Source: Stenotrophomonas acidaminiphila
Lineage (GTDB): Bacteria; Pseudomonadota; Gammaproteobacteria; Xanthomonadales; Xanthomonadaceae
Assembly: GCF_001431595.1 (NCBI RefSeq)
Contig: NZ_LDJO01000014.1
Span: forward strand, 124,001-188,000
Direction: 5' to 3'
DNA length: 64,000 bases
Translations under genes and position numbers: made by a program
Shown here: positions 29,858-38,624 of the stretch, one piece after another
Layout: every line of letters starts with the position of its first letter
How positions within the stretch are numbered: the first letter of the stretch is position 1
The notes under the pieces: generated by a model
What the model saw: only the letters and a program-made list of their open reading frames with translations
Database searches by the model: none
What the model was told of the DNA's origin: nothing

Positions 29858-32095
29858 ATGAAGCGCAAGTATCTGAGCATGGCCGTGGGCTGTGCACTGC
29901 TGGCCCCGGCCGCGTTCGTGCAGGCCCAGGAACAGCAGCCGCCGGCCGGCCCGCAGGCCACCCAGCTGGATGAAGTCACCGTGACCGCGCGCCGTCGCAC
30001 CGAGTCCATCCAGGACGTGCCGGTGGCGGTGTCGGCCTTCGGCGAGGAGCAGATCAAGGACCTGCAGGCCTCGACCGTGGAGGGCCTGCAGGGGGCGGTG
30101 CCGAACATGAACATCGCCCAGGGCCGCGGCTCGGCCAACAGCGTCAACGTGTTCATCCGTGGCATCGGCCAGCCGGATGCGCTGCAGACGTTCGATCCGG
30201 GCGTGGGCATGTACGTGGACGACGTCTACTACTCGCGCATCAACGGCGCGCTGTTCTCGCTGTTCGACATCCAGCAGCTGGAAGTACTGCGTGGTCCGCA
30301 GGGTACCCTGTACGGCAAGAACTCCACCGGCGGCGCGATCAAGCTGACCACCAAGAATCCGTTCGACAACGAGGGCGGCGCGGTGGAAGTCACCGCCGGC
30401 GACTATGGTCGCCTGGAAGGCCGCTTCTACGTCTCGGGCAAGCTCAGCGACACCGTCGCCGCCAGCGTTGCCGGCGCCAAGATCACCAACGACGGTTACG
30501 TCAGGGATGCGGCCACCGGCAAGCGCTACAACGACGACGACACCGAGGCGCTGCGGGTCAAGCTGGCGTTCAATCCGACCGACAGCTTCAGCGCCACGCT
30601 GTCGCTGGACACCACCAAGCAGGACGCGGCGCTGACCCTGGGCCGGCCGATGGCGGACCTGCGCCAGACCAGCCTTGCACCGGCCGGCGTGATCGTGCTC
30701 AAGCCGGGCGAGACCGGCGAATGGGACCGCCGCGCCCTGACCTCGTTCAAGAATGGCGAAGGCCAGTACCTGAAGCACTCCGGTGCGTCGCTGGCGATGG
30801 ACTGGGACATCAACGCGCAGTGGACGCTGAAGAGCATCAGCTCCTACCGCAAGCTCAAGACCAAGTCGTACATCGACATCGATGCCTCCGAATACGAGCT
30901 GGGCGACGTGCTGGTCGCGCTGGACCAGAACCAGAAGAGCCAGGAATTCCAGCTGCATTACGACAACGGCTCCAACCTGCACGCCACCTTCGGCGCGTAC
31001 TACATGAAGGAGAACGTGCCGTCCTACCAGGAGGCCTACGCCGACGACCTGTTCTCGTTCCTGGGGGCGAAGGTGCCGTTCCTGCGCACCATCAACGATG
31101 ACCTGACCACCACCTCCACCGCTGCCTTCGCCCACCTCAACTGGGAGTTCGTGCCGAGCTGGACCGTGGCCGCGGGCGTGCGCTGGACCAAGGACAAGAA
31201 GGACTACGCGCGTTCCACCAGCACCTTCTGGGGTGCACCGTTCACCGCCCTGAATGAAACCGTGGCCTTTGCCGCCAATGCCTCGTGGACCGCGGTCACG
31301 CCGTCGATCAGCCTGCAGAAGGCCTTCAGTGACAACCTGATGGGCTACGTGTCGGCCAACCGCGGCTTCAAGTCCGGCGGCTTCAACGGCCGCGCCAACA
31401 CCAGGTACGACACCCAGCACGCCAAGTTCGATCCGGAATACGTGTGGACCTACGAGCTCGGCCTGAAGGGCAGTTCGGCCGACCACCGCTTCCGCGGCAG
31501 CGCGGCGGCGTTCTACAGCAACTACAGCGACTTCCAGGCGCGCGTCTCGCAGGACGTGGGCACTTTCCCGGTGCTCAATGCGGCCAAGCTCAACATCAAG
31601 GGCATCGAGCTCGAGGGTAGTGCGCTGCTGGGCGAGGCCACCACGCTGAGCGCGCAGATCGGCTGGATGGACGCCAAGTACGACAAGTTCGAGGACTTCC
31701 GCCTGGATCCGTCGTACCCGGGCTTCGATCCGAACGTGAACCATGACAACGTGCCGTTCTCGCCGGACTGGACCGCGCGCGTGGCCCTGCAGCACGTGTT
31801 CCCGCTGGGCGACAACGGCAACCTGACCTTCGGTGGCGATGTCTCCTACCGCGGCAAGACCTGGCTGAGCGTGGACAACCGTGCCGTGCTGAGCCAGGAC
31901 GCCTACACCCTGCTGGGCGTCTACGGCGTGTGGGATTCGCCGCAGATGGCCTGGCAGGTGCGTGCCGGCGTGCGCAACCTGACCGACAGGGAATACAAGA
32001 CCGAAGGCCAGGAGTTCGCCAGCGTGGGCAACATCCAGACCGCCTACTACGGCCTGCCGCGCAACTGGTACATGTCGCTGCGCTACAACTTCTGA
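29858..32095 (+). CDS. TonB-dependent outer-membrane receptor
   Basis: Outer-membrane active transporter of 745 residues. Signal peptide (MKRKYLSMAVGCALLAPAAFVQA), TonB box DEVTVTARRR, plug domain (VPVAVSAFGEEQIKDLQA ... FIRGIGQ ... EVLRGPQGTLYGKNSTGGAI), and a beta barrel ending in RNWYMSLRYNF with terminal Phe. ATG 29858 has a GGGAGGAGGGAG ribosome-binding site. It belongs to the sugar/oligomer or small-organic group of such receptors, with no siderophore features or Fur box. Divergent from the permease; I infer uptake of 3HB oligomers or a related solute from context. Confidence 0.85.
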   Translation: MKRKYLSMAVGCALLAPAAFVQAQEQQPPAGPQATQLDEVTVTARRRTESIQDVPVAVSAFGEEQIKDLQASTVEGLQGAVPNMNIAQGRGSANSVNVFIRGIGQPDALQTFDPGVGMYVDDVYYSRINGALFSLFDIQQLEVLRGPQGTLYGKNSTGGAIKLTTKNPFDNEGGAVEVTAGDYGRLEGRFYVSGKLSDTVAASVAGAKITNDGYVRDAATGKRYNDDDTEALRVKLAFNPTDSFSATLSLDTTKQDAALTLGRPMADLRQTSLAPAGVIVLKPGETGEWDRRALTSFKNGEGQYLKHSGASLAMDWDINAQWTLKSISSYRKLKTKSYIDIDASEYELGDVLVALDQNQKSQEFQLHYDNGSNLHATFGAYYMKENVPSYQEAYADDLFSFLGAKVPFLRTINDDLTTTSTAAFAHLNWEFVPSWTVAAGVRWTKDKKDYARSTSTFWGAPFTALNETVAFAANASWTAVTPSISLQKAFSDNLMGYVSANRGFKSGGFNGRANTRYDTQHAKFDPEYVWTYELGLKGSSADHRFRGSAAAFYSNYSDFQARVSQDVGTFPVLNAAKLNIKGIELEGSALLGEATTLSAQIGWMDAKYDKFEDFRLDPSYPGFDPNVNHDNVPFSPDWTARVALQHVFPLGDNGNLTFGGDVSYRGKTWLSVDNRAVLSQDAYTLLGVYGVWDSPQMAWQVRAGVRNLTDREYKTEGQEFASVGNIQTAYYGLPRNWYMSLRYNF

Positions 32096-32121
32096 GGCGC
32101 GTGCCGCAGTTCTGCAACCCG

Positions 32122-32152
32122 GCCCTCCCTGCGCCTGCAGGGAGGGCTTTTT
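32122..32152 (+). terminator. Rho-independent terminator of the TonB receptor gene
   Basis: GCCCTCCCT pairs with AGGGAGGGC around a GC-rich loop and is followed by five Ts, 26 bases after the stop codon. Confidence 0.85.
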
Positions 32153-32336
32153 CGTGTGCGGGCCCGTACCCGCGGCGCGGCTGTGGCGGGGCGCGGCCGC
32201 ATGCCGCGCACGGGAGCGGCGCACGCCGCGAGGGGGCGCCGGCCACCGTGCCGCCGCCGGGTCGGTGGCCGTGCGGTTCCGCCTCGCGGGGCGTGCGCCG
32301 TATCCTGCCCGCCATGCATACGGGGAATGCTTGCGC

Positions 32337-35300
32337 ATGTTGAGCCTGGTGACGGTGGCATTGGCCGGAGTGGCCTGGCTGGTGCTGATGTTCGGCGTCG
32401 CGCTGTACGGCGAACGCCGGCCGACCGTGTTCGCGCGCCACTGGCGCCATGTCTACGCGCTGTCGCTGGCGGTGCACTGCACCTCGTGGACGTTCTACGG
32501 CACGGTGACCCAGGCCGCGCGCTACGGCTGGCCACTGCCGCCGACCTTCGTCGGTGCGATCCTGTTCTACGCACTGGGCATCGGCATGATGGTGCGGCTG
32601 GTGCGGCTGGCCCGCGAGACCAATGCGACCTCGCTGGCCGACCTGATCGCCGCGCGGCTGGGGCGCGATGCGTGGCTGGCGGCCACGGTGACGCTGATCG
32701 CCGCGCTCGGGCTGATCCCGTACATCGCGCTGCAGCTCAAGGCGGTGGCGATGAGTTTCGCCATGCTCACCCAGCGCTCGGCCGATGCGGTGGACGCCGC
32801 GCCATGGCGCGACAGCGCGCTGTACGTGGCGCTGGCGATGGCGCTGTTCGCGATGCTGTTCGGCGCGCGCCGCGCCGACGTGTCCGAGCACAACCGCGGG
32901 CTGGTGCTGGCGATGGCCGCCGAGTCGCTGTTCAAGCTGGGCGCGATGCTGGCGCTGGGCGCCTTCGTCTGGTTCGGGCTGGATGCGGTGGCGGTGCCGC
33001 CGCCCGCACCCGTGGCGGATGCACCGGCCGGCGGCTTCATGCCGCTGGTGCTGCTCGGCGCGCTGGCGATGTTCCTGCTGCCGCACCAGTTCCACGTCGG
33101 CGTGGTGGAGTGCCGCGATCCGGCCGACATCCGCACCTCGCGCTGGCTGTTCCCGCTGTACCTGCTGCTGATCGCACTGCCGATCCTGCCCCTGGCGCGC
33201 GCCGGCAGCGCGCTGCTCGGCGACAGCGTGCCCAGCGACATGTACACCCTGGCCCTGCCGTTCTCGGCCGGGCATACCGGGGTGGCGCTGTTCGCCTTCC
33301 TCGGCGGGCTGAGCGCGGCCACCGGCATGGTGGTGGTCAGCACGTTGACCCTGAGCCTGATGATCGGCAACCACTGGTTCGCGCCGGGCCTGCTGCGCAG
33401 CACCTGGGCCCGCGCCGGCGGCGACCACCGCCGCGAGCTGGTGTGGCTGCGGCGCGCCGGCATCTGCGTGATCATGCTGCTGGCCTGGGCATACAGCCGC
33501 CTGATCGGGGGCGGCAACGTGCTCGCCGACATCGGCGCGATCTCGTTCTCGGCGATGGCCACGCTGGTGCCGGTGCTGGGGTTCGCCATCTGGCGGCCGC
33601 AGACGCCACCGCGCGCGGCCATCGCCGGGGTGCTGGCCGGCTTCGCCACCTGGGCCTGGGTACTGCTGCTGCCGACCCTGCTGGAGAGCAGCGGCAGGGT
33701 GCCGGCCTGGCTTGCCGACGGGCCGCTGGGCTGGCGCTGGCTGGCGCCGGAGGCATTGTTCGGCCTGACCGGCTGGAGCCCGCTGGGGCGCGCGGTCGGC
33801 GCCAGCCTGTTCGTCGGCACCGGTATGACGCTGCTTGCGATGGCCTGGCGCCGCGACACGCCCGACCGCGCCCGGCGCAACCTGGATGCCGACGCGCTGC
33901 GCGACGCCGGCCGCCGCTTCCTGCCGTGGGAGAAGGTGCAGCGGCTGCTGGCCGATGCGCCGCGGCAGGGGCCGGTGCCGGCGGCGACCGAGGCCAGCAT
34001 CGAGCGCGAGTTGTCCTCGGTGCTTGGCGCGGCGTCGGCGCGGTTGCTGCTCGATGCCGCGCGCCGCGAGAGCGGCGAACTGGCCACGGTCGCGGCCATC
34101 GTCAGCGAGGCCTCGCTGGACCTGCGCTTCAACCAGCAGGTATTGCAGGCGGCATTGCAGAACATGAGCCAAGGCATCAGCGTGATCGACCGCGAGCAGC
34201 GGCTGGTGGCCTGGAACCGCCCGTATGCGCAGTTGTTCGGTTTTCCCGATGAACTGCTGCAGGTCGGCCGGCCGATCATCGACCTGACCCGTTGGGCGCT
34301 GCAGGCGATGCCGCAGCGTGGCAGCGACGAGCGTGCGGTCGACCGGCGCCTGGCGTTCATGCGTGCCGGCACCGCGCACCTCACCGAGCGGGTGTTCCCG
34401 GACGGCCGCATCGTCGAGATCCGCGGCAACCCCATGCCCGGCGGTGGTTTCGTGGCCACCTTCACCGACGTCACCGAGTTCCGCCGCACCGAACAGGAAC
34501 TGATGCGCAGCAACGAGACGCTGGAGCAGCGCGTGGGCGAGCGCACCGCGCTGCTGGAGTCGGCCAAGCGCGAGGCCGAGCGCGCCAACGACGCCAAGAG
34601 CCGGTTCCTGGCCGCCATCGGCCATGATCTGCTGCAGCCGCTGCATGCCGCGCACCTGTTCACCGATACCCTGGCGCAGCAGGTGGAGGCGCCGTCGCAG
34701 CGGCAGGCGGTGGTGCAGATCCGCGGGGCGCTGGATTCGACCACGCAGTTGCTCACCGGCCTGTTCGACATGTCGCGGCTGGAGGCCGGCGGACTGGTGC
34801 CGCAGCCGCGCGAGATGCCGCTGGCCGAGGTGCTCGACCCGCTGGCCTCCGAGTTCCGTGCCCTGGCGGCGGCGCGTGGGCTGGCCTTCCGCTACGTGCC
34901 GACCCGGGCCTGGGTGAACAGCGACCCGCAGCTGCTGCGGCGGGTGCTGCAGAACTTCCTGGCCAATGCGGTGCGCTATACCGCGCGCGGTGGCGTGCTG
35001 CTGGGCGTGCGCCGCGATGGCGGGCGCCTGCGCATCGAGGTGCACGACACCGGGCCGGGCATCGCCGTGGCCGAGCAGCGGCGCATTTTCGAAGAGTTCC
35101 GGCGCGGCGAGGACAGCGGCGGGCAGGGGCTGGGCCTGGGCCTGGCGATCGCCGATCGCATCGCCGGCCTGCTGGATGCGCCATTGCGGCTGCGCAGCGA
35201 ACTGGGGCGCGGCACGGCGTTCTCGGTGGCGGTGTGTGGGGTGCGGATGCCGGCGCCAGCGGCTACCCCGGCCGCGCCATCGCAGGCGCCGGGCACGGCC

Positions 35301-35687
35301 GCGCGCGGGGCGATCCGGGTGCTGGTCGTGGACAACGACCCGGCGGCACTGGCCGCGCTGGCGGCGCTGCTGCGCGGGTGGGGCTATGAAGTGGCCGAGG
35401 CCTCGGCCGAGGCCGGTGCGGTCGCGGCGATGCAGGCCGCGCCGGCGGCACTGTGGCTGTTCGACTACAACCTGGACGACGGCGACACCGGCACCGCGCT
35501 GCAGGCGCGGCTGGGGGCGCGCTTCGGCACCCGGCCGACCCTGATCCTCAGTGCCGACGACAGCCTGGCCACCCGCCGCGATGTGCTGGAGCAGGGCCTG
35601 ACCCTGCTGCACAAACCGGTGCGGCCGCTCGCGCTGAAGTCGATCATGGACCGGCTGCTGGCCGCGCGCGCGGTGGCCAGGCCATAG
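32337..35687 (+). CDS. Hybrid histidine kinase with sodium/solute symporter sensor (CrbS/MxtR type)
   Basis: 1116-residue membrane kinase. Residues 1 to about 490 are a 12-13 helix SSS-like domain starting MLSLVTVALAGVAWLVLMFGVALYGE; about 600-720 a PAS domain (LQNMSQGISVIDREQRLVAWN); then a coiled coil, HisKA (RFLAAIGHDLLQPLHAAHLF), HATPase_c (NFLANAVRYT, DTGPGI, GLGLGLAI) and a C-terminal receiver (VLVVDNDP, FDYNLDDGD, HKPVRP). Kinases with this layout (CrbS, MxtR) are known to control acetate and short-chain acid use through a NarL-type partner. ATG 32337 has GGGGAA upstream; a longer open frame from 32154 crosses the preceding terminator. The likely partner is encoded at 41934-42599. Confidence 0.9.
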   Translation: MLSLVTVALAGVAWLVLMFGVALYGERRPTVFARHWRHVYALSLAVHCTSWTFYGTVTQAARYGWPLPPTFVGAILFYALGIGMMVRLVRLARETNATSLADLIAARLGRDAWLAATVTLIAALGLIPYIALQLKAVAMSFAMLTQRSADAVDAAPWRDSALYVALAMALFAMLFGARRADVSEHNRGLVLAMAAESLFKLGAMLALGAFVWFGLDAVAVPPPAPVADAPAGGFMPLVLLGALAMFLLPHQFHVGVVECRDPADIRTSRWLFPLYLLLIALPILPLARAGSALLGDSVPSDMYTLALPFSAGHTGVALFAFLGGLSAATGMVVVSTLTLSLMIGNHWFAPGLLRSTWARAGGDHRRELVWLRRAGICVIMLLAWAYSRLIGGGNVLADIGAISFSAMATLVPVLGFAIWRPQTPPRAAIAGVLAGFATWAWVLLLPTLLESSGRVPAWLADGPLGWRWLAPEALFGLTGWSPLGRAVGASLFVGTGMTLLAMAWRRDTPDRARRNLDADALRDAGRRFLPWEKVQRLLADAPRQGPVPAATEASIERELSSVLGAASARLLLDAARRESGELATVAAIVSEASLDLRFNQQVLQAALQNMSQGISVIDREQRLVAWNRPYAQLFGFPDELLQVGRPIIDLTRWALQAMPQRGSDERAVDRRLAFMRAGTAHLTERVFPDGRIVEIRGNPMPGGGFVATFTDVTEFRRTEQELMRSNETLEQRVGERTALLESAKREAERANDAKSRFLAAIGHDLLQPLHAAHLFTDTLAQQVEAPSQRQAVVQIRGALDSTTQLLTGLFDMSRLEAGGLVPQPREMPLAEVLDPLASEFRALAAARGLAFRYVPTRAWVNSDPQLLRRVLQNFLANAVRYTARGGVLLGVRRDGGRLRIEVHDTGPGIAVAEQRRIFEEFRRGEDSGGQGLGLGLAIADRIAGLLDAPLRLRSELGRGTAFSVAVCGVRMPAPAATPAAPSQAPGTAARGAIRVLVVDNDPAALAALAALLRGWGYEVAEASAEAGAVAAMQAAPAALWLFDYNLDDGDTGTALQARLGARFGTRPTLILSADDSLATRRDVLEQGLTLLHKPVRPLALKSIMDRLLAARAVARP

Positions 35688-35706
35688 CGCGCGCGGTGGG
35701 GTGTGC

Positions 35707-36063
35707 TCAGCCCTGCGCGGTGCTGAACTCCTCGAACGCCGCCAGCGCGTTGGCCGCGTACATCAGCGACGGGCCGCCGCCCATATAGACCGCCACGCCG
35801 AGCATCTCGCGGAACTCCTCCGGGGTGGCGCCCAGCCGGACCAGCGCCTTGGCATGGAAGCCGAGGCAGCCGTCGCAGCGGTTGGCCACGCCGATCGCCA
35901 TGGCGATCAGTTCCTTGGTCTTCTCATCCAGCGCGCCGGCCGCCATCGCCGCCTTGCTGAGCGCGCCGAAGCCCTGCATCACATCGGCGTTGTGGGTGCG
36001 CAGCGGGGTGAGGTTGCGCGAGATGTCGCGGGTCAGGTCGGTGTAGGACGGAATGGCGCTCAT
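35707..36063 (-). CDS. Carboxymuconolactone decarboxylase/AhpD-like protein
   Basis: Small all-helical protein of 118 residues with the AhpD-type redox motif CDGCLGFHAKAL (CxxC with downstream His), so a peroxidase or thiol-disulfide role is more likely than lactone decarboxylation. ATG 36063 has AAGGAG upstream. It converges on the hybrid kinase and follows the rhodanese gene on the same strand after 62 bases, so it may be the last gene of the sulfur-stress operon. Confidence 0.85.
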   Translation of the reverse strand: MSAIPSYTDLTRDISRNLTPLRTHNADVMQGFGALSKAAMAAGALDEKTKELIAMAIGVANRCDGCLGFHAKALVRLGATPEEFREMLGVAVYMGGGPSLMYAANALAAFEEFSTAQG

Positions 36064-36125
36064 CGGTGTTCTCCTTGGGGATCGGGGGCGCACGGTAGCT
36101 TGTGCGCAGGGAATAAACGGTACGT

Positions 36126-36497
36126 TCAACCGCGCGGCGTGGTCATCGGCAGGCCCGCGTCGACCCAGGCCTGCATGCCGCCGGCGACGTTGACGCAGCG
36201 CACGCGCCGGTGCCCGGCCAGCGCCGCCTGGGCGATGCGCGAGCGCATGCCGCTGTGGCAGATCAGCAGCAGCTCGTCGGTGGTATCGGGCAGGTCCAGG
36301 GTCGCCAGCGCGCCGGCCGCATCCGCGCGGATGCGCGACAGCGGCAGCAGGCGTGCGCCGGGTGCGTGGCCGCGGGCGAACTCGGCCGCTTCGCGCACGT
36401 CCACCAGCACCGCACCAGCGCGCAGCCGCGCGGCCGCCTCATGTGGCGCGAGCTGTCCGCCGCGGCCGCCGAACAGGGCCCGGAGCAGCGCGATCAT
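36126..36497 (-). CDS. Rhodanese-like sulfurtransferase, second of pair
   Basis: Single-domain rhodanese of 123 residues with the active-site loop LLICHSGMRSR (catalytic Cys) and the VLVDVREAAEFARGHAPGA entry motif. It moves sulfane sulfur between thiols and acceptors such as cyanide or sulfite. Start overlaps the stop of the ArsR-family regulator (ATGA), giving a coupled rhodanese-regulator-rhodanese unit. The N-terminus has a short hydrophobic stretch (MIALLRALFGG) but no clear signal peptide. Confidence 0.88.
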   Translation of the reverse strand: MIALLRALFGGRGGQLAPHEAAARLRAGAVLVDVREAAEFARGHAPGARLLPLSRIRADAAGALATLDLPDTTDELLLICHSGMRSRIAQAALAGHRRVRCVNVAGGMQAWVDAGLPMTTPRG

Positions 36498-36853
36498 GGC
36501 TTGCCCGCCTTGCCGCGGGCCGCGGGGCGGCCGCAGTAGATGCCGTGCAGGGTATGCATCACCGCCGCTGCCGGGCCGTCGGCCAGGGCGTAGACGATGG
36601 TCTGCGCTTCGCGCCGGGTCAGCACCAGGCCTTCCTCGCGCAGCACGGCCAGGTGCTGGGACAGGGCCGACTGGCTCAGGTCCAGCAGGGCGTTGATCTC
36701 GCCGACCGAACGCTCGCCTTCGGCCAGCAGGCACAGCACCTGCAGCCGGTTCTCGTTGGCCAGCGCCTTGAGCAGCTGCACGGCGTCGCCGGCATGCGCG
36801 CGCATCGCGGTCACGTCGAACGGCGGGCGGGAAGCGGTGTCGGCCATCATCAT
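36494..36853 (-). CDS. bigR: ArsR-family persulfide sensor, BigR/SqrR type
   Basis: Winged-helix repressor of 119 residues. The recognition helix region is SVGEINALLDLSQSALSQHLAVLREEGLV and the wing LTRREAQTIVYAL. Cysteines occur at residues 41 and 107 counted from the first Met, the positions that form the intramolecular tetrasulfide bridge in Rhodobacter SqrR and match Cys42/Cys108 of Xylella BigR. There are no ArsR metal sites of the CVC type. It therefore should release DNA when persulfides build up. It is sandwiched with ATGA overlaps between two rhodaneses. Operator candidate is at 37258-37295. Confidence 0.85.
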   Translation of the reverse strand: MMMADTASRPPFDVTAMRAHAGDAVQLLKALANENRLQVLCLLAEGERSVGEINALLDLSQSALSQHLAVLREEGLVLTRREAQTIVYALADGPAAAVMHTLHGIYCGRPAARGKAGKP

Positions 36854-37239
36854 TCCAGTTCCAGGGGAAGCGCATCATTGCGCCATGCGTTGACGCCGCC
36901 GGCAAGCGAACGCACGTCGCTGAAGCCAAGCTGGCGCAGGCTGTCGGCGGCCAGCGCCGAGCGGCCGCCGGTCAGGCAGTACAGCAGCAGCGGACGGTCG
37001 GGGCGGGTCAGTTCCTGGCTGGTGGAACACGCCAGCGCCGGGTGGGCGTGGATGCGGAACTCCAGCACCCCGCGCGGGATGTTGACCGCGCCGGGCAGGT
37101 GGCCGGCGGCATATTCGTCCGGCTCGCGCACGTCGATGATCGCGACGCTGCCGGCCGGCCAGGCGGCGACTTCCTGCGGGGATGCCTCGCGGATGCGGGC
37201 GCGGGCGGCGGCGACCAGGTCGTTGATGGAGGCAGGCAT
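36850..37239 (-). CDS. Rhodanese-like sulfurtransferase, first of pair
   Basis: Single-domain rhodanese of 129 residues: VAIIDVREPDEYAAGHLPGAVNIPRGVLEF and the active loop LLYCLTGGRSALAA with the catalytic Cys. First gene of the leftward bigR operon. ATG 37239 has GGAAC upstream and the stop overlaps the bigR start (ATGA). With the second rhodanese and the membrane protein across the promoter it likely handles sulfane sulfur during sulfide stress. Confidence 0.9.
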   Translation of the reverse strand: MPASINDLVAAARARIREASPQEVAAWPAGSVAIIDVREPDEYAAGHLPGAVNIPRGVLEFRIHAHPALACSTSQELTRPDRPLLLYCLTGGRSALAADSLRQLGFSDVRSLAGGVNAWRNDALPLELE

Positions 37240-37257
37240 GGCGGTTCCTTATATCAG

Positions 37258-37295
37258 TTGACGCTAATATTAGTAGATGCTAATGTTCATCGCAA
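37258..37295. promoter_or_regulatory. Overlapping divergent promoters with BigR-type operator
   Basis: Rightward: TTGACG (37258-37263), 17 bp, TAATGT (37281-37286), reading to the DUF2892 gene. Leftward: TTGCGA (37290-37295), 17 bp, TAATAT (37267-37272), reading to the rhodanese-bigR operon. The palindrome CTAATATTAG (37264-37273) and a second GCTAAT copy (37279-37284) lie inside both, so one bound repressor could block both directions. Confidence 0.65.
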
Positions 37296-37336
37296 CCCGG
37301 CATCCATGCCGTCCCGTGCAGCCCAGGAGAATCCGT

Positions 37337-37540
37337 ATGAACCTCGATCGTGCCGTCCTTGCCTTCGCCGGCGTGATGGTCCTCGCCAGCGTCGCCCTCG
37401 CGCATTTCGTATCGCCGCTGTGGCTGTGGCTCACCGTGTTCGTCGGTGCCAACCTGCTGCAGGCCAGTGTCACCGGCTTCTGCCCGGCCGCCATCGTGTT
37501 CCGCAAGCTGGGCGTGCCCGGCGGCTGCGCGTTCAAGTAA
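37337..37540 (+). CDS. DUF2892 small membrane protein
   Basis: 67-residue protein with two membrane helices: MNLDRAVLAFAGVMVLASVALAHF and PLWLWLTVFVGANLLQASVTGFCPAAIVFRKLGV. Matches DUF2892, the family fused to rhodanese in E. coli YgaP and present in the Xylella bigR operon. The FCP near the second helix supplies a conserved Cys. AGGAG lies upstream of the ATG. Divergent from, and apparently co-regulated with, the rhodanese-bigR operon. Confidence 0.9.
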   Translation: MNLDRAVLAFAGVMVLASVALAHFVSPLWLWLTVFVGANLLQASVTGFCPAAIVFRKLGVPGGCAFK

Positions 37541-37564
37541 GGCGGCGCCGTGGAACAGAACACC

Positions 37565-38623
37565 ATGCGCGTGCGCCATGCCCTGGCATTGCTGCTGGCC
37601 GCCTCCTTGGCGGCCTGCGGCGGGGGTCAGCCGCAGCCCGCCCCGATCAAGGTCGAGGGCCTGTCCAGCATCGAAGTGCGGTCCGCCGACGCCGGCGAAG
37701 GGCGCGGCTGGGATGGCGTGGTGGAGGCCGTGCGCCAGGCCACGCTGTCGGCGCAGACCAGCGGGCGGGTGGCGCAGGTGGAGGCCGATGTCGATGACCG
37801 GGTGGCTGCCGGGCAGGTGCTGTTGCGGCTGACCGCGGTCGAACAGCAGGCGGGGGTCGATGCGGCGCGTGCGCAGGTGCGTGCCGCCGAGGCCGCCGCG
37901 CGCGAGGCCGAGCTCGACTATCGCCGCCATGCCGACCTGGCGCAGGGACAGTACGTGTCGCGGGCGCAGCTGGACCGCGCACGCGCCGCGCGCGACACCG
38001 CCGTGGCCGCACGCGATGCGGCCCGGGCGCAACTGGCCAGCGCCGGCCAGCAGGGCAGCTACACCCTGGTGCGCGCGCCCTATGCCGGCATCGTCAGCAG
38101 TCGCGACGTCGAGCCGGGCGAGAGCGTGAACCCGGGCCAGCCGCTGATGACGGTGTTCGCACCCGACGCGCTGCGGGTGGAAGTCAGCGTGCCGCAGTCC
38201 GAGGCCGATGCGATCCGTGCCGATGCCGTGGCACAACTGCGCCTGGACGACGGGCGCCAGGTCAACGCGGCGCAGGTGACGGTATTCCCGGCCGCCGATG
38301 CCGCGACCCATGCGGTGAAGGTGCGGGTGCTGCTGCCGGTGCTGGACGCGGCGCCCGTGCCCGGCAATACGGTGCGGGTGGTGTTCCCCGCGGTGAAGGG
38401 GGGCGCGTATCCGCAGATACCGGTCTCGGCGCTGCTGCAGCGGGGCGAGGTCGATGCCGTCTACGTGCTGGCCGATGGGCGGCCGTCGCTGCGGCAGCTG
38501 CGCCTGGGCGAACGGCGCGGCGACTGGGTGGAAGTGATCGCCGGAATCAAGGCGGGCGAGCGCGTCGCCGCCGATCCACTGGCCGCAATGCAGGCGCTGG
38601 CCGCCGCCCGCGGGGAGCGTTGA
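37565..38623 (+). CDS. RND efflux periplasmic adaptor, lipoprotein
   Basis: Membrane fusion protein of about 352 residues linking an RND pump to an outer-membrane channel. Lipoprotein signal MRVRHALALLLAASLAAC with lipobox LAAC. Then the barrel-sandwich hybrid (VRQATLSAQTSGRVAQVEADVDDRVAAGQVLLRL), a helical hairpin, and SYTLVRAPYAGIVSSRDVEPGESVNPGQPLMTVF. A GTG at 37550 would add five residues. It begins within 25 bases of the DUF2892 stop, so it is probably in the same BigR-controlled transcript. Confidence 0.88.
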   Translation: MRVRHALALLLAASLAACGGGQPQPAPIKVEGLSSIEVRSADAGEGRGWDGVVEAVRQATLSAQTSGRVAQVEADVDDRVAAGQVLLRLTAVEQQAGVDAARAQVRAAEAAAREAELDYRRHADLAQGQYVSRAQLDRARAARDTAVAARDAARAQLASAGQQGSYTLVRAPYAGIVSSRDVEPGESVNPGQPLMTVFAPDALRVEVSVPQSEADAIRADAVAQLRLDDGRQVNAAQVTVFPAADAATHAVKVRVLLPVLDAAPVPGNTVRVVFPAVKGGAYPQIPVSALLQRGEVDAVYVLADGRPSLRQLRLGERRGDWVEVIAGIKAGERVAADPLAAMQALAAARGER

Positions 38624-38624
38624 C

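Noticed and set aside
31596-35612. A minus-strand open frame of about 1340 codons opposite the hybrid kinase
   Set aside because: Same reasoning: low-complexity antisense translation opposite a gene with clear kinase and receiver motifs.
36494-36853. ArsR-family regulator as an arsenic or cadmium sensor
   Set aside because: It lacks the CxC metal motif and has no arsenic genes nearby; Cys41/Cys107 and the rhodaneses point to persulfide sensing.
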